The notes beneath the pieces are model-generated. The model was not told the DNA's origin. It made no database searches and saw only the letters and a program-made list of their open reading frames with translations. DNA of 31,610 nt from a virus: positions 1-31,610 of IMG/VR virus record IMGVR_UViG_3300006868_000058. The stretch is one strand, 5' to 3'. Positions 6,150-15,438 of the stretch are shown one piece after another. The position numbers and the translations under genes were made by a program. The stretch's first letter is position 1, and the number at the start of each line of letters is the position of its first letter.

Positions 6150-8011
6150 CAGCGTCTCCCGTCTGTGCGGGCATCAACGCGTGGCGTACCCAAGCGCCAC
6201 TGCACATTCCGCGTATTGGACGAAACCTTAATTCGCATCTGTCGCCCACGAAGACGGAAGAACAACTGCTCCGTTCTGTCTGTAATCGGCGCAGCTTGTG
6301 TCTTTACAAAAGTTTCAGTAGCGGCGTCGTTGTAGGTGCCGTCAGGAAAGTTGCGAATGCTGACTGTAAAGTCTACCTGTGGCACGGTTTCCGTAGACTG
6401 CATGAACGAGACGTCGGGTATCATGCGCGATATGAACATGAACTCATCCCCGTCTCCAATGTCTATAGGGCTAGACTCGATATACGAGTTTATGCCGACG
6501 GTCGGGTTTTGGCTGCCATCATTGATACCGACCTCATGCTCATAAAGGTAATTGTCGGTGCCCGCGGCGATTGGCTGGTCAAATATGCCACGGTCAAACC
6601 ATGCAGTTCGTGCAAGTGTCCCATAAGCCCAAGTGTTCTCTTCGTAGTTATAGATGACGTACTTGTCTACAAATCCACCACCAGCTGTGGATGGGTAGAA
6701 CCACCAGATCTCAGAATGCTCGGAGTTCAGACCAGCAAAGACCTTTTCAAACTGAAGCTGGTCGATGTCATCAAAGACGTAGTCCCGCACCATGCAGGGC
6801 ACCTTCTGCACGGCACCCGTGTACATATAAAACTCAGACTGACCCATCCAGTACACACGATCTTGAACAGCGACAGCGGCGTTCGGAGATGCAATCGTCA
6901 CGTTTTCAGTAAGTGGATTTATACCGAAGATGTACGGCGGTCCAAGGAATTGCATGCCGTACAAGGTCGTGTTCGTGAACACGAGGATCTGCTGGCGTGT
7001 TTCTATGGCGCAGATAATTTCCGACCCGGAACTTAGCGGGAGATCTCCGGCTGTGTTGGTGGTGCTTGTGACATCCCAGTCAGACGCATCTAACTGACTG
7101 GAAAAGCGAATAAGCATGGGGTCTTGGACACCGGGATCAAATTGGCTGTCGCAACCGAAAGCGATTACGTGCCCATCTTGGTCTGACACAAGAACTTGCT
7201 TCGCTATCGTGGGAGGGTTACTTGCGCCAGCGAGGCTGGACAACGGCACTGCCCTAGACGCAAGTCCACTAGATTTGTCCCAGTAATAGATTCCGCCATC
7301 TCGGACGTTAATAATTAGGTCTTCTCCAAAGTTGTCATGGCTCCACAGACGCAAGGTTCCTGTAATCGCAGCCACAGAAGACGCTGACCCCCAGCCGCCA
7401 CTGCCCCATGTGTCTGTGCCCCAGCCGGTGCCTACGACCGTTGTATCAAGGCCGGTGTTGATCTGGTACGCAGCCGTGACGCTACCGCCGTTTCCGGTGT
7501 CAGATGCGTTCGCGGTTACGCTAAGGGTGACTTCGTACTCCGAGGTCGAATTGATCGCCGTGATCTGGTGCTCTGCGTTCAGTACATCTGCGGTCACATT
7601 GCCACCAAGGCCAGTGGCCCCGCTGAAGGTCACGAAGTCGTTGACCACAGCGCCGTGATTCACCTGCGTTACCGTAAGAGTGGCACTGCCGTTGGTCGCG
7701 GAAAACGGCCCTGTGAGGCTGTCTGTAGCACGAATAGGCGTGATGTCGTTAAAGTTGCCACCGGAGGAGATGTAGTACTTCAGATGTGTTCCAACGCCGA
7801 TAAATTTGTCCCCTGCAAGGGAAATCCACGGAAGCAACGCACGGCATGTGCCCAAGAAGGTGCTGTTTGAGTGCTTCTGCCAGCCGCCAATCTGCTCTGG
7901 GAAACCCTTTTGAAACCTGACCTTGTCACAGTCTCTCCAGCCGCCCTCGTTGCTGTACGAGGTGATTTCGCGGTTGATGCCGGGTTTGAACTGGAGCTTC
8001 ATGAAGGGCAT
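6149..8011 (-). CDS. P22 gp10-like tail hub / packaged-DNA stabilisation protein
   Basis: A 620-residue protein with a start supported by GAGG ten bases upstream. The N-terminus (FKPGINREITSYSNEGGWRDCDKVRFQKGFPEQIGGW) and repeated blade-like segments (DKFIGVGTHLKYYI, DLIINVRDGGIYYWD, QILVFTNTTLYGMQFLG, DRVYWMGQSEFYMYTG) fit the beta-propeller hub proteins of P22-type podoviruses. Such hubs plug the portal channel, keep packaged DNA in and hold the tail spikes or fibres. An inserted beta-rich domain is likely at about residues 95-200 (Thr/Val/Gly rich). It follows the second fibre-adhesin pair, consistent with a tail cassette. Confidence 0.8.
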   Translation of the reverse strand: MPFMKLQFKPGINREITSYSNEGGWRDCDKVRFQKGFPEQIGGWQKHSNSTFLGTCRALLPWISLAGDKFIGVGTHLKYYISSGGNFNDITPIRATDSLTGPFSATNGSATLTVTQVNHGAVVNDFVTFSGATGLGGNVTADVLNAEHQITAINSTSEYEVTLSVTANASDTGNGGSVTAAYQINTGLDTTVVGTGWGTDTWGSGGWGSASSVAAITGTLRLWSHDNFGEDLIINVRDGGIYYWDKSSGLASRAVPLSSLAGASNPPTIAKQVLVSDQDGHVIAFGCDSQFDPGVQDPMLIRFSSQLDASDWDVTSTTNTAGDLPLSSGSEIICAIETRQQILVFTNTTLYGMQFLGPPYIFGINPLTENVTIASPNAAVAVQDRVYWMGQSEFYMYTGAVQKVPCMVRDYVFDDIDQLQFEKVFAGLNSEHSEIWWFYPSTAGGGFVDKYVIYNYEENTWAYGTLARTAWFDRGIFDQPIAAGTDNYLYEHEVGINDGSQNPTVGINSYIESSPIDIGDGDEFMFISRMIPDVSFMQSTETVPQVDFTVSIRNFPDGTYNDAATETFVKTQAAPITDRTEQLFFRLRGRQMRIKVSSNTRNVQWRLGTPRVDARTDGRR

Positions 8012-8019
8012 GGTCTACC

Positions 8020-8658
8020 TCACAGTGTAACCGTAGCGTCGCAGTCAAAGTACGTCCCGTCTTGGACTTCGTACAGCCGCCCACGGCCTGTCTTGTCTAC
8101 CATCCAGCCGGAATCAAGGAGACCGTTACCCTGCCGCCCGTAATCAACGCCGCCAGTAAGGGGGTTGTCAAACTCATCGTATCCAGTGGCGCCGGACCCG
8201 TCGTTGTTTTGTCTGGAAAACAGGCGCAGGCACGGCATGGGCGCAGAGTAGTTAATGTTGTTGCTGCTTACCAAGCCGCCTCCAGAGTCCACAACGGTCA
8301 GCACAGGACTGCGTCCAGACACGCGCTTGAAGAAGTGCCAGATGTAATCGTCATATGTTTCACCGCCCCTGTTGAAGGCAAAGGTGGTCTGCCCCTGTTC
8401 AACGGTACATCCCCAAATCTCAACTTCGTAAGACGTGGAGTAGCTTGAAAGCTGCACGGACGGATTCCCCGTTGCGGGACTATGGCTTTGTGCAACACTG
8501 AACAATGTCATAATCAGGACATCCCCCGGAACGGGTAGCGTTCCAGTGGTGGTTTGGATGTCAGAGAGAGTGGGTGTGCGCCCGCCACCTCCCCCGGCAT
8601 ACTCAAGGATGGGGTAGCTGCTTTCACCCATCATCTGCATTTGCTGGATCGCGGACAT
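8020..8658 (-). CDS. Short adhesin-like protein after the second fibre
   Basis: A 212-residue protein. Its ATG at 8658 overlaps the fibre stop (TAATG); the frame is open further upstream but that part lies inside the fibre gene. It starts with a short helix (MSAIQQMQMMGESSYPILEY), a glycine run (AGGGGG), then a beta-rich domain with many aromatic and Gly residues (SYEVEIWGCTVEQGQTTFAFNRGGETYDDYIWHFFKRV). The same plan is found in the 227-residue gene after the first fibre. A small gene right after a long fibre resembles fibre-tip adhesins such as the gp38 type, so receptor binding is the best guess (inference). Confidence 0.7.
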   Translation of the reverse strand: MSAIQQMQMMGESSYPILEYAGGGGGRTPTLSDIQTTTGTLPVPGDVLIMTLFSVAQSHSPATGNPSVQLSSYSTSYEVEIWGCTVEQGQTTFAFNRGGETYDDYIWHFFKRVSGRSPVLTVVDSGGGLVSSNNINYSAPMPCLRLFSRQNNDGSGATGYDEFDNPLTGGVDYGRQGNGLLDSGWMVDKTGRGRLYEVQDGTYFDCDATVTL

Positions 8659-10970
8659 TAGCTGATGTTCCCGGACATTACGCAGACTGTGCCACTGATA
8701 AACAAGATCGTCGCGGTCCCCCGTGTTGCGAGCGTGACACTCGCCTTGTCGAGATTGTTGCCAGCAATATACGCCGTGGTAATGCTGCATGTGATCGTGA
8801 TGTCGCCAGAGGTGTTGTTGAAGATGCTTACAACGTCACCTTCGCTAAAAGTCGCGTCAGGGATTGTGATGCTGCCGCCCGTACCCACTTGGACGTACTT
8901 GCCTACATCCCCTGTCGCCAGCGTGTAGCTGGTGGTCTTGGTGCCGACAGCCGGGACGTTCCGGAAGCCAACCTCGTTGGTCCCGTCAGCAGTAGAGTTC
9001 GAAAGATCAAGTGCCGGCGTGCCGGTAGAGTTCGAAAGATTAAGTGTGGGCGTGCCGGTGCAATTCGACAAATCCCCTGATGTGGGTGTACCAAGAACTG
9101 GCGTCACCAAGGTCGGTGACGTGTTAAACACGACGGCACCCGTTCCGGTCTCGCCGGTAATAAGTGCGGCGAAATTTGCGGTGGTCGGACTGTTTACAAA
9201 CGCGTCAAACCCGGAGGCTCGGCCCACTAACCCCCACGAGGTCAGATTCGAACTGTAGGCCTGCACGTCATAGCCGATAGCCACGCCAAGATTAGTACGA
9301 GCCGCTGCCGCTGTAGAAGCCCCAGTGCCCCCGTCGGCTACCGCAAGGTCGGTGATTCCCGTTATAGATCCACCAGTGATACTGACGCTGGTGCTGTTTT
9401 GGGTAGCCATTGACCCCAAACCCAACGACGCCCGAGCAGTAACACCACTTTCGGCTACCCATGTAGACCCGTTGCCGACGATAAAGTTGCCGTTGGTCTT
9501 AGCGAGGCCCCCCAGTGCGGTAAGGTCTGCATCATAGGCCTGCACATCGGTACCGATAGCAAGACCCAACGAGGCCCGAGCGGTTGCGCCACTTTCGGCG
9601 ACCCAGCCAGCTGCGCTGCCAACAATGATGTTTCCGTCAGCGGAAGACAACGCCGCAATCTTAGTAAGGTCTGCGTCATAGGCCTGTACATCGCTTCCGA
9701 TAGCGAGTCCAAGACTCGACCGGGCTGCGGATGCCGTAGTGCCTCCAGTACCCCCATTGGCGACCCCAAGCGTACCACCGAGCGTCATAGTACCAAACGA
9801 CGTGATGGGGCTTCCTGAGACTGTCAGCCCTGTGGTCCCGCCGCTCAGACCAACCGAGGTAACCGAACCGTCCCCGGAGCCAGTCGAGACAAACTGCAGC
9901 GTGCCATTACCATCCGTGGCTAGAACATAGTTGGCCGTGGAGTCCGCGGTAGGAAGGGTAAAAGTGCTCAAGAACGCAGCGCTGTTCGCGTCGTATGCCG
10001 CTACGTCTACGCCGATTTCGAGGCCAAGATTAGACCGCGCTGCCGCCGCTGTGGAAGCCCCTGTCCCACCGTCTGCGATAGCGAGGTCGGTAATTCCAGT
10101 AATAGACCCGCCAGTGATACTAACACTGGTACTGTTTTGTGTAGCTACTGTGCCAAGGCCAAGCGACGTGCGCGCAGAGCTGGGAGTCTCTAGCGCCCAC
10201 GACGTTCCGGTACCCACAATAAAGTTATTAAGCGTAGGAGCCAACGCAGCGATCTGGTCGAGGTTTACGTCCCACGCCTGTACATTGCTACCAATAGCCA
10301 CTCCGAGGTTAGTACGTGCATCCGCGGCAGTAGATGCTCCAGTTCCACCGTCTGCTACAGCAAGGTCCGTGATGCCAGTGATAGAGCCACCAGTAAACGC
10401 AACACTGCTGCTAGACAGCGTGGCGGCCACCGAGCCACCTGTGATGCTGACGTTATTGCTGTTTTGAGTTGCAATGGTTCCAAGACCAAGGTTTGTTCGC
10501 GCAGTGGAGGCACTGTTGACGTCAGACAAGTTATTGGACGCCAATAGGAAATCTCCGAAATTGGCAGTAAGATCCACAACCTGTGCCGTCGCACCGCCGC
10601 CATCTGCGTATACGACCGCGGCTTTGCCATTGGTAACAGTGACGTTACCCCCCGACCCTTGGGTAAGAACGACAGCCTGCCCGCTGTTGTTCTGGACAAA
10701 GAACAGCTTAGTCTGGTCGTTCGGGCTGATAGTTACAGTATTGGTGCCGGTCGGAGAACCTGCGAACACAAGGACCGCATAGTTGGCGTCAGAAAGGGTG
10801 CCATCTGTTGTCGTCAGCGTGTGTGTGGTGCCAGACAGCGATATTTCCTTGACGCCCTTGGTGGCGGCATCAAGCATCTGCAGGTTCACGTTGGTGTTAT
10901 CGCCCCATGTGCCACTGTCGGCACCTGTGACCATCAAGCGAAGCCCATTGATGTTCGTGTAGCTTGTCAT
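8658..10970 (-). CDS. Tail fibre with Gly/Thr/Ser repeats
   Basis: A 770-residue protein with AGAGG ahead of its ATG. Residues 1-135 form a domain I recall at the start of marine phage fibres (GADSGTWGDNTNVNLQMLDAATKGVKEISL...). The shaft is made of repeats: DGGTGASTAAAARTNLG occurs about four times, SVSITGGSITGITDLA about four times, and IGxDVQAYDADLTALxxL-type units five or six times. Such repeats build trimeric beta-structured shafts. The C-terminus (about 690-770) is a separate beta-rich domain (TTSYTLATGDVGKYVQVGTGGSITIPDATFSEGDVVSIFNNT). It likely attaches to the tail hub and, with the adhesin-like protein encoded next, recognises the host surface. Confidence 0.85.
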   Translation of the reverse strand: MTSYTNINGLRLMVTGADSGTWGDNTNVNLQMLDAATKGVKEISLSGTTHTLTTTDGTLSDANYAVLVFAGSPTGTNTVTISPNDQTKLFFVQNNSGQAVVLTQGSGGNVTVTNGKAAVVYADGGGATAQVVDLTANFGDFLLASNNLSDVNSASTARTNLGLGTIATQNSNNVSITGGSVAATLSSSSVAFTGGSITGITDLAVADGGTGASTAADARTNLGVAIGSNVQAWDVNLDQIAALAPTLNNFIVGTGTSWALETPSSARTSLGLGTVATQNSTSVSITGGSITGITDLAIADGGTGASTAAAARSNLGLEIGVDVAAYDANSAAFLSTFTLPTADSTANYVLATDGNGTLQFVSTGSGDGSVTSVGLSGGTTGLTVSGSPITSFGTMTLGGTLGVANGGTGGTTASAARSSLGLAIGSDVQAYDADLTKIAALSSADGNIIVGSAAGWVAESGATARASLGLAIGTDVQAYDADLTALGGLAKTNGNFIVGNGSTWVAESGVTARASLGLGSMATQNSTSVSITGGSITGITDLAVADGGTGASTAAAARTNLGVAIGYDVQAYSSNLTSWGLVGRASGFDAFVNSPTTANFAALITGETGTGAVVFNTSPTLVTPVLGTPTSGDLSNCTGTPTLNLSNSTGTPALDLSNSTADGTNEVGFRNVPAVGTKTTSYTLATGDVGKYVQVGTGGSITIPDATFSEGDVVSIFNNTSGDITITCSITTAYIAGNNLDKASVTLATRGTATILFISGTVCVMSGNIS
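9293..10400 (-). repeat. Imperfect direct repeats inside the fibre gene
   Basis: Three related blocks begin near 9293, 10030 and 10309. The first two match over roughly 145 bases and the third over about 85; they encode ARTNLG, DGGTGAST and SVSITGGSITGITDLA. They could support recombination that changes shaft length. Confidence 0.75.
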
Positions 10971-10979
10971 GTCGGCCTC

Positions 10980-11942
10980 TTATGCGGCTATGTCGTCCCA
11001 ACCATCACCAGACGGCGGAACTATTTCTGTCCATGTGCCCCCAGAGGGTGGCGTTACTCCAGACCAAGTTACAGGCGGTTCTGGTGCTATTGGCCCCCAA
11101 ACTATCACAGACGGAGTTGCTAGGGTAGCCTCAACACCAAGCAGAGACACAACAGCAGAGCCTATTACAGAGGCTGCGCCAACGGTCCCCGTGGCAGTAA
11201 CACCTGTAACGGGAGCAGTAGCACTGATAGAAATTACAACGGAGCCAATAGCGCCAGACGCTTCAACACCTGTCGGGGAGACGTTGGCGGCAGCAAGTAC
11301 CGTGACACTGCCGACAAAGCCAGTTGCCGATACTCCAGAAGCATTAACATTTGCCGGGACAGAGGCAGTGACAGAGCCGATCTGACCGGACGCAGATACG
11401 CCCGTAGCAGATACGTTTGCCGTCCCCACGACCGCAGCCGTGCCAATCGCGCCGGAGGCGGAAACGCCAACTACGGTCGTGTTGCTGTCAGCGGAAACGG
11501 TCAGGGTGCCTGCCGCGCCAGTCGCGAAGACGCCCGTAACGGGGACGTCTATGTCTATACCCTCAAGGATAGATACAGTGCCGACCTGTCCGGTTGCCTC
11601 AACACCCTCAAGGATGACATCTGGGTTAACGTCAACAATGCCTACATTGCCTGCACCAGAAACGCCTGTTGCCACCACATTGGCCGTGCCAACCATAGTG
11701 ATGGAGCCAACCGCACCGGACGCAGGGACGCCTGTGACTGTGGTATTGCTGTCAGCAGACACCGAGACAGTGCCAGCCGCACCAGTGGCGGCAACGCCGG
11801 TTACAGATACACTGGCCGCGCCTACAACAGATAGGCTTCCTACACTGCCTGTAGCCTCAACGCCGGTTAGAGTAACGGCGGTTTCACCTTTCAGGCCATC
11901 ATCGGCAAGCGGCGCGGCTGATAGTGGGGCGAAGCCAAGCAT
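10980..11942 (-). CDS. Beta-repeat protein with twelve ~22-residue units
   Basis: A 320-residue protein with GGAG eight bases before its ATG. After a 25-residue leader, the sequence is twelve repeats of about 22 residues of the form TGVxATGxVGxVxVxxxxxVxV; most are exactly 22, one is 20 and one 24. The C-terminus changes to VWGPIAPEPPVTWSGVTPPSGGTWTEIVPPSGDGWDDIAA, a Trp/Pro motif I recall at the ends of marine phage proteins. A regular beta-solenoid or beta-sandwich shaft is likely. It lies between the two fibre cassettes, so a third fibre or fibre-linker role is reasonable (inference). Confidence 0.75.
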   Translation of the reverse strand: MLGFAPLSAAPLADDGLKGETAVTLTGVEATGSVGSLSVVGAASVSVTGVAATGAAGTVSVSADSNTTVTGVPASGAVGSITMVGTANVVATGVSGAGNVGIVDVNPDVILEGVEATGQVGTVSILEGIDIDVPVTGVFATGAAGTLTVSADSNTTVVGVSASGAIGTAAVVGTANVSATGVSASGQIGSVTASVPANVNASGVSATGFVGSVTVLAAANVSPTGVEASGAIGSVVISISATAPVTGVTATGTVGAASVIGSAVVSLLGVEATLATPSVIVWGPIAPEPPVTWSGVTPPSGGTWTEIVPPSGDGWDDIAA

Positions 11943-11946
11943 CTAT

Positions 11947-12183
11947 TTACTCCGTAGTAGCAGCATTCCCAGCAGCGATGGCTGCATCAATCGGAGCCAT
12001 GTCCTCGGTCGTCCAGAAATCAGCGCTGCGCATAACCTCAAGATGCTCCACATTGCGCTCGATCACTGTATCGTCGTCTGCATACTGATCAGGGTTGGCG
12101 ATTGCATCGTTTATGATCCATACGCTGTCGAGGCAGGCGCTATAGTGCTTTGCAATGCGTTCTGGTGTCAATTCATCTTCCAT
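11947..12183 (-). CDS. Small conserved acidic phage protein (78 aa)
   Basis: A 78-residue acidic helical protein. A TTG start at 12195 would overlap the upstream stop, but the ATG at 12183 (MEDELTPERIAKHY) is more usual and has a GAG-type site before it. The pattern VERNVEHLEVMxxxDFWTxEDM is one I recall in many phage genomes beside tail-fibre genes. The family has no known function. Position after the tail-assembly-chaperone-like gene suggests an assembly or tail-related role. Confidence 0.7.
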   Translation of the reverse strand: MEDELTPERIAKHYSACLDSVWIINDAIANPDQYADDDTVIERNVEHLEVMRSADFWTTEDMAPIDAAIAAGNAATTE

Positions 12184-12191
12184 TTTATATC

Positions 12192-12629
12192 TCAAAGTTT
12201 AGTGGGCCAAGTGACTTCGTAAGGGAAGCCTGCTTGTCCTGTTATATCACGAAGGGCTTGGCGGTACACTTCCCATTCCAATGGAATGTTGGTGCCTTTC
12301 TCAGTGTGCATAATAACAATCCAATCAGTGTCTTTTAGAAGCCCATCACGTCTATTACGGATGTTGCTCTGGGCCTGTTCTAATGGCAAGGCTTCCAGCA
12401 CATACGATAAAGACCAGTTGCCAACAGAATCTTGTTCGAAATTGCCATCAACAAGTTTCCATGAGAGTGAATCGTACTCACTTGGTGTTGGGCGAGTGTA
12501 CGGATACACATCGTAGCTTGCCAAGAGTGCATCAGGTATCTTCTTGGGAAAGGATGTTTGCGGATTATCACGGCGCAGTTGTCCCAGTGTGTATTTGGCC
12601 GGGACGCCGTTTGTAAGTTTCAGGTACAT
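12192..12629 (-). CDS. Tail-assembly-chaperone-like protein
   Basis: A 145-residue protein with AAGGAGG ten bases before the ATG. The N-terminus (YLKLTNGVPAKYTLGQLRRDNPQTSFPKKIPD) and C-terminus (RRDGLLKDTDWIVI...WEVYRQALRDITGQAGFPYEVTWP) match the pattern of the phage tail assembly chaperone family found next to fibres, with the typical RDxLLxxTDW and YRQALRDIxxQxGFPxxVxWP motifs. Proteins of this type are thought to help fold or assemble tail fibres. It lies between the first adhesin-like gene and the 22-residue-repeat gene, which fits. Confidence 0.8.
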   Translation of the reverse strand: MYLKLTNGVPAKYTLGQLRRDNPQTSFPKKIPDALLASYDVYPYTRPTPSEYDSLSWKLVDGNFEQDSVGNWSLSYVLEALPLEQAQSNIRNRRDGLLKDTDWIVIMHTEKGTNIPLEWEVYRQALRDITGQAGFPYEVTWPTKL

Positions 12630-12650
12630 TATTCTCTGGCCTCCTTAGCC

Positions 12651-13334
12651 TCAGTCAAAAACCGCCGTGACGGCTCTCCAAACGTCATTTCCACCGCCGC
12701 CAAACCCGCCGGGGTCATCTGATGTTTGCTCGGCAATTTTATACGCAATCGCCGTAGACGAAGATTGAGAACCACTACGATCTTCAGCGCCACTAAGTTC
12801 CCAACCGACCGGCGCTGTCATTGTAACCGGGTCGTCGTCTAAATGCCCGGTGGCAATCCACAACCCACCACTTGCAGTTAAGCTGGGGGGATTAGGCATA
12901 CCAATATTAGCGAAAGCAACAGCTGAATTTACAAAGCTGCTCACCCCTCTGAAGACAGACGCAACAACTGATAACCCTTCCCAGTATTCGTCATCGTGAT
13001 CGTTCCACGGATTAGCATCTCCCGCCTGCACAAACCGATAGCCCACGAACCAACCGGGGTCGCTTTGACTAGATTGATTGTAAATGTTGGAAAATGACAT
13101 ACCCTCCCACCGAACATTCCTGCCCCCTCTGGAAAAGCTAAACGCTATAACAACAAGGTCTCCGGGCGAAGCGATTGATAAAACGTCTAACGCCTCAGCG
13201 CTGCTATTCCAAACGCCCACATCCGCACCGCTTTTGGTCACCGACCCAAGATGCTGTATGCCACTACCGCCGCCGCCGCCGCCGCCACCAGCCCCAGCAC
13301 GAGCCATCAACAGCTTCTGTGCAGAAGTAATCAT
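12651..13334 (-). CDS. Short adhesin-like protein after the first fibre
   Basis: A 227-residue protein whose ATG overlaps the stop of the 548-residue fibre (ATGA at 13331-13334). It begins [16 protein letters not shown], then a run of eight glycines, then a beta-rich domain ([58 protein letters not shown]) ending in [19 protein letters not shown]. The glycine run is encoded by a pure triplet repeat. The plan mirrors the 212-residue gene after the second fibre. Concanavalin-like or other sugar-binding function would suit the shape, but I cannot show binding residues. Confidence 0.72.
   Translation of the reverse strand: MITSAQKLLMARAGAGGGGGGGGSGIQHLGSVTKSGADVGVWNSSAEALDVLSIASPGDLVVIAFSFSRGGRNVRWEGMSFSNIYNQSSQSDPGWFVGYRFVQAGDANPWNDHDDEYWEGLSVVASVFRGVSSFVNSAVAFANIGMPNPPSLTASGGLWIATGHLDDDPVTMTAPVGWELSGAEDRSGSQSSSTAIAYKIAEQTSDDPGGFGGGGNDVWRAVTAVFD
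13267..13284 (-). repeat. Pure (GGC)6 triplet run encoding a polyglycine linker
   Basis: Six perfect GGC codons (CCG on the plus strand), flanked by GGT codons, make an eight-glycine tract near the adhesin N-terminus. Slippage would lengthen or shorten the linker without breaking the frame. Confidence 0.85.
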
Positions 13335-14977
13335 GCCATCGCATCCCCAGCGAGGAAGCCATACCAAGTAGTGCCGCCGTCCACTGTCATAAACGTGTAG
13401 ATGTCCTTTTCACCGCTTGCAGGCGCATCAGGAGCCGTGCCACCAGCCCAGTCAACCGATGCAGGCCATGTCAGCGTGTGCGTGCCTCCAGCCGTGATGA
13501 TGAGACTGAACGTGCCGACCTGACCTGACGATGGTGCGCCAGTGAAGGTAAACGTGGTATTGCCAGATGTGGTCAGCGTGTAGGTGTCTCGTGCTCCTAC
13601 GTCCACCGATGGGGTGGTGCCTGAGAGGGCAGCACTGGTGTTGTCGATACCTGCACCCGGAATACGGAAGCGAGTAATGCTCGTATTCCCCAGCGTGATC
13701 TCGTTGGAGACTGTGGCAGAGGATGCGTCAGAGCCTTGGCCGATGACGATCTGGTTAGAGCCTGTAGTGGTGGCGTCACCAGCAGTCTCACCGATGAAGA
13801 TGTTGTCTGTGCCAGAGGTTACGGCGAAGCCTGCTTGATACCCAATGGCGATGTTATCACCAGAAGCATCAGTAGCCACCCCAGACCCCATAGCATCTTG
13901 GCCGATGGCGATGTTACGTCCGCCAGTAGTAGCAGCATCAAGAGCATCAAGGCCAATCGCAATGTTGTAAGACCCAGTTGTAACGGACCGCGCCGCATCT
14001 TTGCCAATAAAGGTGTTTCCTATACCTGAAGTAACGCTTGTTCCGGTTGCAGAGCCTAAAAATGTATTCCAAAAACCCGTTGATACGTTTTCACCAGCTT
14101 GAAATCCGATGGCTACATTTCGTCCAGCCGTAGATGATGCTACACCATACCTCATGGCTCCAGTGCCGACTACAGTGTTTGCCGCGCCAGTTACACTTGT
14201 GTTCAAAGCCCTAGAGCCGACTACAGTATTATCAGCGGCGCTTACTAAATTAGCACCTGCGTTATAGCCCACAAAAACACTATCGTCAGTCGCCGTTGCA
14301 TCCTGTCCCGCATTTCGTCCAACTGCCGTAGTATACCTAGTAGCGCCGAGTGATGGGATTGCGCCCTGCCCAAGGCCAACCGAAAATGCTGGTGTAACAG
14401 CGTCCGACAAGTCACTTAGGCTAGTGGCACCACCAGCCGTAATCCAATCATAGTCACTACCGTTCCACGACAGCACCTCACCAGTCGTAGCTGTGCCAGT
14501 GTTCAGGTGGGTGTCAACGTCACTGTCGGTGTATCCGGGCGTAGCTATTTCAAAATTAGGATACGTTCCGCTGGCAGTAATCGCCCCAGAACCAGTGATG
14601 CTAACCGTCTGATCTGGCGCAGAGTTTGTAATTGTCGAACCAGTGATGCTTATGCCAGTGCCTGCGGTCAGGTCGGCTTGTTGCAAAATATCCTCGGCAG
14701 CAGCCGTAACATACACTACAGCGTCACCCGACAGGTTCAACAAGCTGCCTGTGCTGCTTTCGTCCAGCGTCCGCGACAGGGTGGTGCCGGTCGCCGTGTA
14801 GGTGCCTGTTCCAATCTCCCAAGCCGTACCGTCCTCAATGACATAACGCACGGTCTCCCCGTCAGCCACGCCAGCATCACCAAATGACTGATAGCCGCTT
14901 TCAGCAGAGCCAAGAGTGATGGTCCCTGTACCAGTCGTGGCCGTGGACATCTTGGCGCGGTTGACGAGTTTGACCAT
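13331..14977 (-). CDS. Tail fibre with trimeric-autotransporter-like head repeats
   Basis: A 548-residue protein with AGAGG before its ATG. The N-terminus ([29 protein letters not shown]...) is a virion-attachment domain I recall in marine phages. Residues about 195-420 repeat patterns such as [27 protein letters not shown] and NIAIGLDAL, the left-handed beta-roll repeats of trimeric autotransporter heads, reused by phage fibres. The C-terminal 90 residues ([23 protein letters not shown]...[14 protein letters not shown]) form a separate beta-sandwich. It is followed by a short adhesin-like gene with which it is probably co-translated. Confidence 0.85.
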   Translation of the reverse strand: MVKLVNRAKMSTATTGTGTITLGSAESGYQSFGDAGVADGETVRYVIEDGTAWEIGTGTYTATGTTLSRTLDESSTGSLLNLSGDAVVYVTAAAEDILQQADLTAGTGISITGSTITNSAPDQTVSITGSGAITASGTYPNFEIATPGYTDSDVDTHLNTGTATTGEVLSWNGSDYDWITAGGATSLSDLSDAVTPAFSVGLGQGAIPSLGATRYTTAVGRNAGQDATATDDSVFVGYNAGANLVSAADNTVVGSRALNTSVTGAANTVVGTGAMRYGVASSTAGRNVAIGFQAGENVSTGFWNTFLGSATGTSVTSGIGNTFIGKDAARSVTTGSYNIAIGLDALDAATTGGRNIAIGQDAMGSGVATDASGDNIAIGYQAGFAVTSGTDNIFIGETAGDATTTGSNQIVIGQGSDASSATVSNEITLGNTSITRFRIPGAGIDNTSAALSGTTPSVDVGARDTYTLTTSGNTTFTFTGAPSSGQVGTFSLIITAGGTHTLTWPASVDWAGGTAPDAPASGEKDIYTFMTVDGGTTWYGFLAGDAMA

Positions 14978-14988
14978 GTTTTAGCCTC

Positions 14989-15438
14989 TTACGCGATGCG
15001 GATGATAGCGTTCGAAGCATCCGCTGTTGGGAACAGAATCTGGAAGTCGCCAGCCGTAGAGGTCTTGTCAGACCCAAAATCAAGCACAGCAACAGTGTCT
15101 GTTGTGCCTGTGCCCCCGCCAGTGGTGGTGTTGTAGATCAACGCGCCACGGGCCGTGATGGTTGCCGACGTGAACGTGATGTCTGCAAAGTCTGCAAATG
15201 CGGTGGTGCCACTGGTAGTGGGCGTGATGTTCGTCAAAGTTCCGCCGCCCGCAGAATACGATCCGGAGTTGCTGACCTCGTTGGTGGAGGTGTAATCTGT
15301 GGTCGCTGCGGTAAAAGACGCACTGTTGGTGTACAGAGCAATCTTGAACGTGTGGCCGGTGGAAGCCGTGAAGTCGTGCTTGGCCTGAAGCAGTTCCTGC
15401 TTGAAGCTGGTGCACATGAAGTTGCCGGTGAACGCCAT
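14989..15438 (-). CDS. Conserved marine phage structural protein (149 aa)
   Basis: A 149-residue protein with AGGAG nine bases before the ATG. The start MAFTGNFMCTSFKQELLQAKHDFTASTGHTFKIALYTNSASF is a pattern I recall from many marine phage genomes. The rest is beta-rich with Thr, Gly and Ala (ITFTSATITARGALIYNTT, DTVAVLDFGSDKTSTAGDFQI). It lies just before the first fibre, so a minor tail or fibre-attachment part is likely. No experimental role is known to me. Confidence 0.75.
   Translation of the reverse strand: MAFTGNFMCTSFKQELLQAKHDFTASTGHTFKIALYTNSASFTAATTDYTSTNEVSNSGSYSAGGGTLTNITPTTSGTTAFADFADITFTSATITARGALIYNTTTGGGTGTTDTVAVLDFGSDKTSTAGDFQILFPTADASNAIIRIA

Noticed and set aside
8659-8790. 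Longer start for the 212-residue adhesin-like gene
   Set aside because: The extra 44 codons lie wholly inside the fibre gene; the ATG at 8658 forms a TAATG junction as at other genes here.
13335-13367. Longer start for the 227-residue adhesin-like gene
   Set aside because: The ATG at 13334 forms an ATGA junction and gives the familiar [10 protein letters not shown] start.
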